From assembly GCA_029907285.1 (NCBI GenBank), contig JARYMD010000083.1, positions 1 through 12,989 of the forward strand: a DNA stretch of 12,989 nucleotides, read 5' to 3'. The position numbers and the translations under genes were made by a program. A model generated the notes under the pieces. The model was not told the origin of the DNA, did no database searches, and saw only the letters and a list, made by a program, of their open reading frames with translations. Positions 7,315 through 12,989 of this stretch are shown piece after piece. The stretch comes from Verrucomicrobiota bacterium. GTDB taxonomy: Bacteria; Verrucomicrobiota; Verrucomicrobiia; Limisphaerales; J093. Each line of letters begins with the position of its first letter. The first letter of the stretch is position 1.

Positions 7315-7335
7315 TCCTGCACATCATTGTGCCCC

Positions 7336-7366
7336 CACTGCACGCGGCGCTGCCGCGGATGCAGTG
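7336..7366. repeat. Large imperfect palindrome
   Basis: The left arm (7336-7348) pairs with 7352-7357 plus 7360-7366. This gives 13 base pairs with a three-base loop and a two-base GA bulge. A GC-rich hairpin of this size is unlikely by chance. It sits 29 bases before the hairpin at 7396-7413, and the two may form one composite element. Confidence 0.6.
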
Positions 7367-7395
7367 CGCGTTGGTAGGCGCGAAGCGCTTGGAGT

Positions 7396-7422
7396 GCGGC
7401 AGCTTGCTGCCGCTTTGTTTTT
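7396..7422 (+). terminator. Strong hairpin plus T-run; REP-like element or terminator
   Basis: gcggcagcttgctgccgc (7396-7413) is an 8-base perfect inverted repeat around TT, followed at 7414-7422 by nine bases of which eight are T. This is the form of an intrinsic terminator on the plus strand. However, the surrounding bases (aagcgcttggagtgcggc and the rest) resemble a dispersed palindromic repeat I recall from Verrucomicrobia assemblies, where its translation gives LECGSLLPL-like junk peptides. It is 560 bases after hypB and 138 before the next gene, so a repeat that may also terminate read-through is the best description. Confidence 0.5.
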
Positions 7423-7559
7423 ATGCGCGAACAACGTGTCTGTCCCCAGCGAGCCGGAATCGGGATGTGTGCAACAAAGTGGCTCGCCAGGCTCGGCTGA
7501 ATCGCCTTGCTTCACAGACCAAAACTGACATGCTGGCGGAGGTTTGAGAAAAGCAAGCC

Positions 7560-9932
7560 ATGAGAACTCGGGCCATCACGATCATAGTGCTGCTGGCTCT
7601 GGCTGGCAGTGTTGTCCGTCCTGAGCCTTTTGGCACATCCTTCACATACCAGGGCAAACTTACCGACGGCGGAGTTGCCACCGGAGGGCCAATCACCAAC
7701 AGCGCCATATTCGTGACCAACGGCATGTTCACAACAATTCTGGATTTTGGGCCGGGCACGTTCACTGGCGATGCTCGCTGGCTCGAGATCGCGGTTCGCA
7801 CCAATGGCGCCAGCATGTTCACCGTGCTTTCCCCCCGCCAGCCGATGACGCCTGTGCCGTACGCGCTCTTTTCGCCGGTCTCGGGCACGGCAGCCACAGC
7901 CTCAAGCCTGTCAGGCACCTTGGGTCCGCACCAACTGGCTGGACCCTACACCAACGCCGTGGCATTCACGCACCCGGCCAACAACGTGGCAGGCAGTTTC
8001 AGCGGCGACGGCGCAGGGCTGAACAACGTCAACGCCGCAGCGCTTGGAGGAGTGCCGCCTTCAGGCTTCTGGCAGACCGGCGGCAACACCGGCATCGTGC
8101 ATGGCAGAGACTTTCTCGGCACGTTGGACAATCAAGTGCTCGAGCTGCGTGTGAACAATGCGCCAGCTCTGAGGTTGGAACCGAGTCAGGTCAGCCCCAA
8201 TGTTATTGGTGGTTTCAGCGGAAACACTGTGGTCCAGGGCAGCGCCGGGTCAGTCATTGGGGGCGGCGGAGCTCCTGCTTCAATCAACTTGGTCGCATCT
8301 GACCACGCAACCATCGGTGGCGGGCTGGAAAACATGATCCTGTCCGGTGCTCACTCGGCCACTGTCGGCGGTGGCGCAGGAAATCAAATTCAGCCCGGTG
8401 CTGCTTACGCGACAGTGGGTGGCGGCGTTGACAACCGGATAGGAACCAACTCGATTGCCGCGGCTATTGCCGGAGGCGACGACTGCACCGTCGGCAGCCG
8501 GTCTTCCCAAGCCACCATTGGGGGCGGGAGCGACAACAACATTGGGTCGGATGCGCCGAGAGCGTTTGTCGGCGGAGGCGAGAGCAATACCATCCAAGAC
8601 CGCGCAACTCACGCGGTGCTGGTCGGCGGCGAACGCAACATCATCCAGTCCGATGGCCATCATGCAGTACTGGTCGGCGGGCTCAGCAACACAGCCAACG
8701 GCGAGGCTGCGACAGTTGGCGGCGGGACAAGGAACAGCGCTACTGGCATGTATGGCACTGTGGCTGGCGGAACCGCCAACACGGCCATGGGCGAGGCTTC
8801 AACAGTCAGCGGCGGCAGTTCGAATATCGCAAGCGGCCGAACGGCCACCATAGGAGGCGGTGAGATGAACCGGGCCGAGGGTTCCATTGCCACAATTGGC
8901 GGCGGCGGAAATAACACCGCTTCGGGTTACTCTGCGGTGGTAAGCGGCGGCTATGGAAACACAGCTTCGGGCCGCGATGCAACCGTGGCCGGCGGCCTCA
9001 AGAACACTGCCAGCGGTGACTTCGCCACAGTCCCCGGCGGTGAGCATAACCTTGCCGCAGGTGTTTCTGCTCTTGCCGCCGGGCGCAAAGCCGAAGCCCT
9101 GCACGCTGGCGCGTTTGTGTGGGCTGACTCGACAGACGAATACTTCCGTTCAACCGGCACCAACCAGTTCATCATTCGCGCTGGAGGCGGCGTTGGCATC
9201 AACACCAACCATCCACAAAGCGCACTCCACGTGGCCGGCACCATCACAGCCGACGATTTCCGCGGCCGCGGTGCGGGGCTTTCAGGTGTTGACGCCGACC
9301 GACTCGACGGCCGCGACAGCACAGAGTTTGCCCTTCTCACGCACACTCACAACGCGGCCGATATCGCCAATGGCACTCTGGCCGATGCACGGCTATCCGC
9401 AAACAGCCCACGGCTCAACGCCACACAGACGTTCGCCGGTGCAAATCAATTCACCAATCCGGCCAACACTTTTGCAGGCACATTCCAAGGACAGGGCAGC
9501 GGACTCGGCAACCTCGATGCAGGCAACATCACTTCCGGCACATTGTCCGACGCGCGCCTCAGCACGAACATTCCTCGATTGAACGCTCCCGCGAATTACA
9601 CATCCACAGTAAGCGCGCCTGTCATGCAGGCAAGCAACGTTGTGGCGGATGCGTCGAGCCTTAACAATGGCGCGATTATGCCGGGGCTTGTTTTGGGCGG
9701 AACCGCCAGCGGCGAGGGCATCGCCTCCAAACGCACCACCGGTGGCAACCAGTTCGGCCTTGATCTGTTCACAGCTTTCACAAGCCGCTTTGCCATCGAA
9801 AACAACGGCTCGATTCACATTGGAGCAGGCAATTCGTTTGGGGCGATGCCCGCGGTTCCATCTACGTGCTGCGCGGGACCAGCAGTGGCGCCAGCTATAG
9901 CGAACTGTTTCTACCGGGCAACCAGCGCGTGA
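7560..9932 (+). CDS. Large secreted solenoid-repeat protein (frame disrupted near 3' end)
   Basis: This 790-residue frame is the main part of an exported structural or adhesin-like protein of unknown role. Residues 1-22 are a signal peptide. Residues 27-105 form the 'FTYQGKLTDGG ... ARWLEIAVR ... PMTPVPYALF' module seen in many exported proteins of Verrucomicrobia and relatives. Residues 145-170 contain a GSFSGDGAGLNNVNAAALGG segment. Residues 250-368 are seven 17-residue repeats and 369-503 nine 15-residue repeats of the ATxGGGxxN type, resembling the beta-roll head of YadA-like adhesins. Then come FIIRAGGGVGINTNHPQSAL (537-556) and two LADARLS/LSDARLS segments (607-613, 662-668), typical of phage-tail-fibre-like stalks. 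After G761 the frame runs into an unnatural Cys/Pro/Ala tail; the expected C-terminal domain continues in the -1 frame (9842-10219). With one extra G the protein would be 886 residues. The Shine-Dalgarno region is weak (GGAGG at 7538-7542 is 17 bases away). Confidence 0.85.
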   Translation: MRTRAITIIVLLALAGSVVRPEPFGTSFTYQGKLTDGGVATGGPITNSAIFVTNGMFTTILDFGPGTFTGDARWLEIAVRTNGASMFTVLSPRQPMTPVPYALFSPVSGTAATASSLSGTLGPHQLAGPYTNAVAFTHPANNVAGSFSGDGAGLNNVNAAALGGVPPSGFWQTGGNTGIVHGRDFLGTLDNQVLELRVNNAPALRLEPSQVSPNVIGGFSGNTVVQGSAGSVIGGGGAPASINLVASDHATIGGGLENMILSGAHSATVGGGAGNQIQPGAAYATVGGGVDNRIGTNSIAAAIAGGDDCTVGSRSSQATIGGGSDNNIGSDAPRAFVGGGESNTIQDRATHAVLVGGERNIIQSDGHHAVLVGGLSNTANGEAATVGGGTRNSATGMYGTVAGGTANTAMGEASTVSGGSSNIASGRTATIGGGEMNRAEGSIATIGGGGNNTASGYSAVVSGGYGNTASGRDATVAGGLKNTASGDFATVPGGEHNLAAGVSALAAGRKAEALHAGAFVWADSTDEYFRSTGTNQFIIRAGGGVGINTNHPQSALHVAGTITADDFRGRGAGLSGVDADRLDGRDSTEFALLTHTHNAADIANGTLADARLSANSPRLNATQTFAGANQFTNPANTFAGTFQGQGSGLGNLDAGNITSGTLSDARLSTNIPRLNAPANYTSTVSAPVMQASNVVADASSLNNGAIMPGLVLGGTASGEGIASKRTTGGNQFGLDLFTAFTSRFAIENNGSIHIGAGNSFGAMPAVPSTCCAGPAVAPAIANCFYRATSA
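8307..8663 (+). repeat. Seven 51-bp (17-residue) coding repeats
   Basis: Residues 250-368 of the large secreted protein divide exactly into seven 17-residue units, for example ATIGGGLENMILSGAHS, ATVGGGAGNQIQPGAAY and ATIGGGSDNNIGSDAPR. The invariant core is a small hydrophobic pair followed by GGG, with Asn at or near position 9 in most units. The repeats are clear in protein and diverged in DNA, so they are old rather than recent copies. They are consistent with one turn of a beta-solenoid per unit. Confidence 0.85.
8664..9068 (+). repeat. Nine 45-bp (15-residue) coding repeats
   Basis: Residues 369-503 divide exactly into nine 15-residue units such as ATVGGGTRNSATGMY, ATIGGGGNNTASGYS and ATVAGGLKNTASGDF. 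They follow directly on the 17-residue block with no linker, share its ATxGGxxN core, and differ by losing two residues in the second half of the unit, where N(T/I)ASG now dominates. The block ends in the less regular ALAAGRKAEALHAGA, before a non-repetitive domain. Confidence 0.85.
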
Positions 9933-10219
9933 GTGTCCCGGTCAATTCCACATGGACATTCCGCGTCTTTGTCGCAGGCCGCGCTTCGAACGGCAAAGCC
10001 GCCGGTTACTGTTTCCGCGGTTTTCTCGAAAACGAAAACAGCGCGGTGCGCATGCTCGAGGCAGTCAACACTGAAGACTCGGCCGAAGACGACACTTCCT
10101 GGGATGCCAACGTAGCGGCCAACGACTCTTACGACGCGCTCGTGATTACGGCTCGCGGCAGCACCGGCGATTCCGTGCGCTGGACAGCGGTGATCTACAC
10201 CGTCGAAGTCAGATGGTGA
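9842..10219 (+). pseudogene. Out-of-frame C-terminal domain of the large secreted protein
   Basis: Read from 9842, this frame gives 125 residues beginning GDARGSIYVLRGTSSGASYSE, continuing LFLPGNQRVSVPV, and ending VRWTAVIYTVEVRW. It is a coherent beta-rich domain that I recognise as the usual ending of this protein type. It contains the aromatic, Gly and Asp/Glu pattern of a real domain (TWTFRVFVAGR, GYCFRGFLENE, EDDTSWDANVAANDSYDALVI). The preceding gene runs over it in another frame and ends at 9932. The switch falls at the G run 9840-9843 (TTTGGGGCG). Restoring a fifth G fuses the two parts. The first start codon of its own is a GTG at 9866, without a Shine-Dalgarno sequence, so independent translation is unlikely. 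The cause is a real one-base deletion or an assembly/sequencing error. Confidence 0.75.
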
Positions 10220-10254
10220 ACCGGTGACCGACATCCCATCGAAAGCCAGGCAGA

Positions 10255-11073
10255 TCAGCCCCCCTCAAACACAAACGCGCCGTACCCGACAACTCTGTCC
10301 CGCGGACCGGCTGTGTCGCCGGAATTGCGCAAATCGACAAGACGGCAAACCAGGCCGCGCTTGCGCGCAACGTAAAGCAGCCCTCTGATGGCTGCGCGCC
10401 CGCACGCGCTCTCTTCGGTGAGCAAATCGCCTCTGAGACTCTCAATCGCCTTTGCAGTTTTCCGGTCCATGGCAGCCGCACTGGCGTAGTCGCAATAGTG
10501 GCTCAGGTCCGAACTTACAACAACGCATGTTTCCGGGCCGCCCCACAGAGCATCTATTACTTCTCCGACCTGTTGTTCATCGGCGCAACCAACGAGCAAC
10601 GGGACAAACCTGAAATCGGACAAGACAAGCTGCAGAAACGGCAGATGAACCTCGAGGCTGTGCTCGGCGCGGTGGATTGAGTCGCTCACGCACACCTGCG
10701 GCATTGCACTGGCCTTTGTTATCGAGTCTTTGTCCAGCGGAATGGTCCCAAGAGGCGTTGCAAATGCGTCCACGGCCGGCGCGGCCAAACCGTCAAACAA
10801 CGAGAAATGAGACGGGCCAACAAGCACAATCCGGCGAATCACATCCCGCGCCGGCTTCAATCTGGCATATGCCGATGCTGCGACCGGCCCGGAATAGATG
10901 TAGCCTGCATGCGGCGCAATTATTGCCTTGGGCGCAATCCCGCCATCGCCTTTTGCGTCGGCGAGCATCGCGAGCACTTCGCTTCGCAAATGCTCGGGAT
11001 TGGCCGGGTAAAACTTTCCTGCCTGCGCGGGTGGCCGCACCCTGCCGAACTCTTTTCTTTCTGCCTTTTCCAT
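10255..11073 (-). CDS. amrB: AmmeMemoRadiSam system protein B (MEMO1 family)
   Basis: AmrB is the bacterial/archaeal member of the MEMO1 family, a dioxygenase-like fold usually found with an AMMECR1-domain protein and a radical SAM enzyme. Its reaction is not established. The 272-residue product has VRPPAQAGKFYP (12-23), APHAGYIYSG (53-62, H55), GPSHF (86-90, H89), EHSLEVHLPFLQ (137-148), SSDLSHY (187-193) and ACGR (C224). H55, H89 and C224 correspond to the metal-binding triad known from human MEMO1. I chose the ATG at 11073; a TTG at 11088 adds five residues. Neither start has a good Shine-Dalgarno sequence. It lies downstream of amrS, 79 bases away on the same strand with a hairpin between them, and converges on the large repeat-protein gene 35 bases away. 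Confidence 0.93.
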   Translation of the reverse strand: MEKAERKEFGRVRPPAQAGKFYPANPEHLRSEVLAMLADAKGDGGIAPKAIIAPHAGYIYSGPVAASAYARLKPARDVIRRIVLVGPSHFSLFDGLAAPAVDAFATPLGTIPLDKDSITKASAMPQVCVSDSIHRAEHSLEVHLPFLQLVLSDFRFVPLLVGCADEQQVGEVIDALWGGPETCVVVSSDLSHYCDYASAAAMDRKTAKAIESLRGDLLTEESACGRAAIRGLLYVARKRGLVCRLVDLRNSGDTAGPRDRVVGYGAFVFEGG

Positions 11074-11118
11074 AACTTGGAAAATCAACTGACGCCGCCC
11101 TCAATGTTCACCGAGTTC

Positions 11119-11139
11119 TCGCTGTCAGCAAGACAGCGA
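11119..11139 (-). other. Intercistronic hairpin between amrS and amrB
   Basis: tcgctgtc (11119-11126) and gacagcga (11132-11139) form a perfect 8-base stem around a 5-base loop. It lies in the 79-base gap between the amrS stop and the amrB start. No T-run follows on the minus strand, so it is not a standard terminator. It could mark an mRNA processing or stability site that sets the amrS:amrB ratio. Confidence 0.45.
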
Positions 11140-11152
11140 TGCTGCGGCTCGG

Positions 11153-12256
11153 CTACCGCCAGATTCCAGGAATAATCCGCCCACACCGCGGGCACTTTCC
11201 ATCGGGCCCGAGTCGGTTTGCATGGACAGTAAACCCGGTTCGTTCGATCACTGTTTCGCCACAGCCATGGCACCGGGTGTTCTCCCATTGGCCGGTGTTG
11301 CCCGGGAGATTCCCGGCATAAACAAATCGCAAACCCGAGCCGGCGCCGATTTCGACTGCGCGCAATAAATCCGACGCCCGGGTCGGCCGCGCATCTGTCA
11401 TCCGATAGTCCGGATGAAACGCCGTTACATGCCATGGAATATCGGGGCTGACTGAGGCAATGAACTGGGTGAGATCGCGGAGTTCCTGCGGATCATCGTT
11501 GAGCCCCGGCACAAGCAAAGTCACTATCTCAACCCAAAGACCCATTCCGTGGGCGCGGCGGATCGTGTCCATCACAACAGCCAGAGTCCCTCCCAGAAAC
11601 CGATACCTTTGGTCGTTGAAACATTTGAGGTCGATCTTCAGCGCTTTCAGCCACGGCGAAAGGTACTTGAGCAGCTCGGGCGTGCCGTACCCATTGGAAA
11701 CCATGGCGCAAAGCAGCCCGGACTTTGTGGCCAACTCAAAAACCGCTCCCGCCCACTCCGCCGTAATAAACGGTTCGTTGTAACTCGAAACCACCGAGCT
11801 GGCGCCGCATCGCTCGGCCGCATCAATCAGTTGGTCGGGCCGAACAACCTCGATGTTTCCCCCGGACGCTTTGTCGCGGAGAGCCTGGCTGCTGATCCAG
11901 TTCTGACAAAACGCGCAGTGGAAATTGCACCCGAGCATGCCGAATGTGAGCGCAGCGCTGCCGGGCTGCACATGAAAAAACGGTTTCTTTTCGATCGGGT
12001 CGCATGCTGCGCCTGCGACGTAACCGAAAGGAACGCGCAATTTGCCCTGATCGTTAAATCGGATTTTGCAAATGCCGCGCTGGCCGGGCGCGAGCCAACA
12101 TCGATGCCCGCACGCCAGACAACGCACGCGTCCGTCGGCTTCGGCGGTCCAAAGAATGCCTTCTCGCGTGTGGCGATCCAGCAACGCCGCCAGTGAATTG
12201 TCGGCAACGCGGGACTTTTGGGTTTCGATCTGCGTCTCCTTTTCCGGCTTGTTCAT
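11153..12256 (-). CDS. amrS: AmmeMemoRadiSam system radical SAM enzyme
   Basis: AmrS is the radical SAM member of the AmmeMemoRadiSam trio, related to pyruvate formate-lyase activating enzymes; its substrate is not settled. The 367-residue product carries the cluster motif CNFHCAFC (C110, C114, C117). Family features include MLGCNFHCAFCQNW (107-120), SSYNEPF (157-163), KIDLKCFN (207-214) and WHVTAFHPDYRM (275-286). Two extra cysteine sets flank the core: CLACGHRC with a later C63 near the N terminus (C46, C49, C53, C63), and CHGC (329-332) with CPRC (355-358) at the C terminus, both resembling zinc or additional Fe-S sites. The ATG at 12256 has no clear Shine-Dalgarno sequence, so the exact start is uncertain. 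It is the first visible gene of the amrS-amrB operon. No AMMECR1-domain gene (amrA) lies in the window. Confidence 0.94.
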   Translation of the reverse strand: MNKPEKETQIETQKSRVADNSLAALLDRHTREGILWTAEADGRVRCLACGHRCWLAPGQRGICKIRFNDQGKLRVPFGYVAGAACDPIEKKPFFHVQPGSAALTFGMLGCNFHCAFCQNWISSQALRDKASGGNIEVVRPDQLIDAAERCGASSVVSSYNEPFITAEWAGAVFELATKSGLLCAMVSNGYGTPELLKYLSPWLKALKIDLKCFNDQRYRFLGGTLAVVMDTIRRAHGMGLWVEIVTLLVPGLNDDPQELRDLTQFIASVSPDIPWHVTAFHPDYRMTDARPTRASDLLRAVEIGAGSGLRFVYAGNLPGNTGQWENTRCHGCGETVIERTGFTVHANRLGPDGKCPRCGRIIPGIWR

Positions 12257-12471
12257 GCGTCATGAATCGTAGCGAACACGTTGAATATTCCTGTCGGGGT
12301 TTGATCCGGCCATCCAGCATGCAGTTGCGCAATACTGTCCGGCTGGCAAACCGCTCATGCAACAGACAGACAATAACGCTGTTTCCGCCGATTTCCAAGC
12401 GCGAGAACTGGATGCGGATCGTATGAACCGGGGTCCGCGCCCAGCCGGTGTTTGTTGGCTGGAACCAAGGC

Positions 12472-12544
12472 CCGTAGCGCCGACATATTTGTAGTCAGCC
12501 CGGCCGGCACACCGAACAAGCTCCGTAGGAGCGGCATCGTAGTC
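12472..12544 (+). repeat. Pair of imperfect direct repeats (CCGTAG...GTAGTC)
   Basis: Copy 1 (12472-12496) starts ccgtagcgccgacat and ends gtagtc; copy 2 (12523-12544) starts ccgtaggagcggcat and ends gtagtc. Copy 2 sits in CTCCGTAGGAG, itself a short palindrome. I recall CTCCGTAGGAGCGGCAT-type sequences as dispersed repeats in Verrucomicrobia and Planctomycetes genomes. That recollection is not a search result. Confidence 0.4.
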
Positions 12545-12634
12545 AAGGCGCATGCACAAACCGGTTGGTTGCGTTGGGGAGGCTGGCGGCGGGTTTGATG
12601 TCGCCCTTACGGGGCTTGGGGTCTGTTCGGGAAC

Positions 12635-12669
12635 GTACAAAGTTCAACGCTCAAAGTTCAACGTTCAAC
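12635..12669 (+). repeat. Five tandem 7-bp repeats
   Basis: Five consecutive 7-base units fit G[TC][TA]CAA[AC]; three are exactly GTTCAAC. The period is exact over 35 bases. The array lies 32 bases before the IS3 orfA start and ends at a run of G (12670-12675). Confidence 0.65.
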
Positions 12670-12678
12670 GGGGGGTCC

Positions 12679-12989
12679 CGTCCTGAAATAAGTTGACAGG
12701 TATGAAACGAAGATTTGATGTTGACAAGGCTGTGGTGCGGTACAGTGAAGCGTTCAAAGTGGCGGTGGTGCGGGAGTTGGAGCAGGAGGGGCTGAGCTTT
12801 GAGGAGGCACGGCGGAAGTATGGGATTAGAGGGGCTGGGACTGTGCAGCGGTGGGTGCGGCAGTATGGCAATGGTAGTCGAGGAAAGGTGGTGCGTGTGG
12901 AACGGCCTGAAGAAATCAACGAATTGAAGCAACTGAGGGATCGGGTCAGGCGCCTGGAAGGGGCGCTGGCGGATGCGAATTTGGACCCG
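12679..12989 (+). mobile_element. IS3-family insertion sequence, left part (truncated by window)
   Basis: The orfA gene starting at 12702 shows that an IS3-family element enters the window here. Its left terminal repeat is probably within cctgaaataagttgacagg (about 12681-12699), just before the gene, with 12679 as an approximate boundary. The right end is outside the window, so neither the terminal inverted repeat nor the target duplication can be confirmed. Confidence 0.5.
12702..12989 (+). CDS. IS3-family transposase OrfA (partial, runs off the window)
   Basis: The frame is open from the ATG at 12702 to the window end (96 residues, no stop). The product begins MKRRFDVDKAVVRYSEAFKV. Residues 13-57 match the helix-turn-helix DNA-binding part of IS3/IS911-type OrfA: YSEAFKVAVVRELEQEGLSF, then EEARRKYGI and GTVQRWVRQYG with the typical Trp51. 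Residues 70-90 (EEINELKQLRDRVRRLEGALA) form a leucine-zipper coiled coil, the OrfA oligomerisation region. OrfA normally ends a little after this and OrfB (DDE integrase) follows by -1 frameshift. Codons lean to G-ending forms (GTG, CGG, GAG), unlike the C-ending bias of neighbouring genes, which fits transfer. Confidence 0.85.
   Translation, partial: MKRRFDVDKAVVRYSEAFKVAVVRELEQEGLSFEEARRKYGIRGAGTVQRWVRQYGNGSRGKVVRVERPEEINELKQLRDRVRRLEGALADANLDP

Larger units (their letters stand above)
6837..7559. other. Long intergenic region with hairpins, no convincing gene
   Basis: These 723 bases hold no gene I can support with confidence. Frames of 75 to 134 codons exist on both strands between 6910 and 7547, but none shows a known motif and they overlap each other. 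The contents I can point to are a palindromic repeat right after hypB (6838-6855), a possible 30-residue membrane peptide (7222-7314), and two GC-rich hairpins at 7336-7366 and 7396-7413, the second followed by a T-rich run. The last 100 bases should carry the promoter and ribosome binding site of the large gene at 7560. Confidence 0.5.
12257..12701. other. Non-coding region between amrS and the IS3 element
   Basis: No gene is supported here; the frames present are short and overlapping and show no motif. It should contain the amrS promoter on the minus strand, but I see no convincing boxes. Visible structure includes a CCAGCC/GGCTGG stem (12441-12446 with 12457-12462), two related CCGTAG...GTAGTC repeats (12472-12544), and five tandem heptamers (12635-12669) before the transposase gene. 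Confidence 0.5.

Noticed and set aside
6922..7547. Frames of 75-134 codons on both strands in the gap before 7560 (for example 6922-7248 minus, 6910-7314 plus, 7161-7547 plus)
   Set aside because: They overlap one another on both strands and have no motif or ribosome binding site. The last runs through the palindromic element to give the LECGSLLPL-type sequence expected of a translated repeat.
8307..9068. Regular repeat spacing that could look like a CRISPR array or a minisatellite
   Set aside because: The periods (51 and 45 bases) are exact multiples of three, in frame with a long ORF, and conserved as amino acids rather than DNA. There are no identical repeats with unique spacers.
9836..9846. 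Programmed -1 ribosomal frameshift in the large secreted protein
   Set aside because: The in-frame codons around the switch (TCG TTT GGG GCG) do not form an X XXY YYZ heptamer, and slipping the GGG tRNA back one base mismatches. A missing G is simpler.
12260..12932. Minus-strand frames across the amrS upstream region and the IS3 orfA
   Set aside because: They are antisense to the OrfA helix-turn-helix gene or pass through repeat sequence, with low-complexity Pro/Ser/His products.

Overview
The window looks like a chromosomal segment of a Verrucomicrobiota bacterium, probably from the Limisphaerales/Pedosphaera side (subdivision 3). This is inferred, not proven. The pointers are moderately high GC, secreted proteins with the 'YRIQAS.DL.TWSTV'-type C-terminal module and the 'FTYQGKLTDGG...PYALFSP' N-terminal module that I associate with that phylum, and intergenic palindromes of the kind I recall from such genomes (one reads through as 'LECGSLLPL'). 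No rRNA or tRNA gene was found to settle it.

Layout. (1) 154-1266 (+): mqnC, a radical SAM enzyme of the futalosine menaquinone pathway. (2) 1281-2087 (-): thiD, HMP/HMP-P kinase, convergent with mqnC. (3) 2460-3596 (+): a secreted protein of unknown function. (4) 3839-6836 (+): a compact cluster with both subunits of a class I [4Fe-4S] fumarase, a small unrecognised ORF with a strong ribosome binding site between them, then hypA and hypB for NiFe-hydrogenase nickel insertion. (5) 6837-7559: a 720-base intergenic stretch with hairpins and no convincing gene. (6) 7560-10219 (+): a large secreted repeat protein with a beta-solenoid-like 'head' of seven 17-residue repeats followed by nine 15-residue repeats; a one-base frame disruption near 9840 separates its C-terminal domain. 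(7) 10255-12256 (-): amrB and amrS, two of the three AmmeMemoRadiSam components, in one operon. (8) 12257-12701: non-coding, with short direct and heptameric repeats. (9) 12702-12989 (+): the beginning of an IS3-family orfA cut by the window end.

The intact genes fit an organism with menaquinone-based, probably low-oxygen-capable energy metabolism: menaquinone synthesis, an oxygen-sensitive Fe-S fumarase, and maturation of a NiFe hydrogenase whose structural genes lie outside. Three radical-SAM or Fe-S enzymes (MqnC, AmrS, fumarase) share the window. I see no defence island, CRISPR array or clearly new multi-gene system. The parts most worth a second look are the two-register solenoid protein with its frame disruption, the fumarase/small ORF/hypAB arrangement, and the families of small palindromic repeats.
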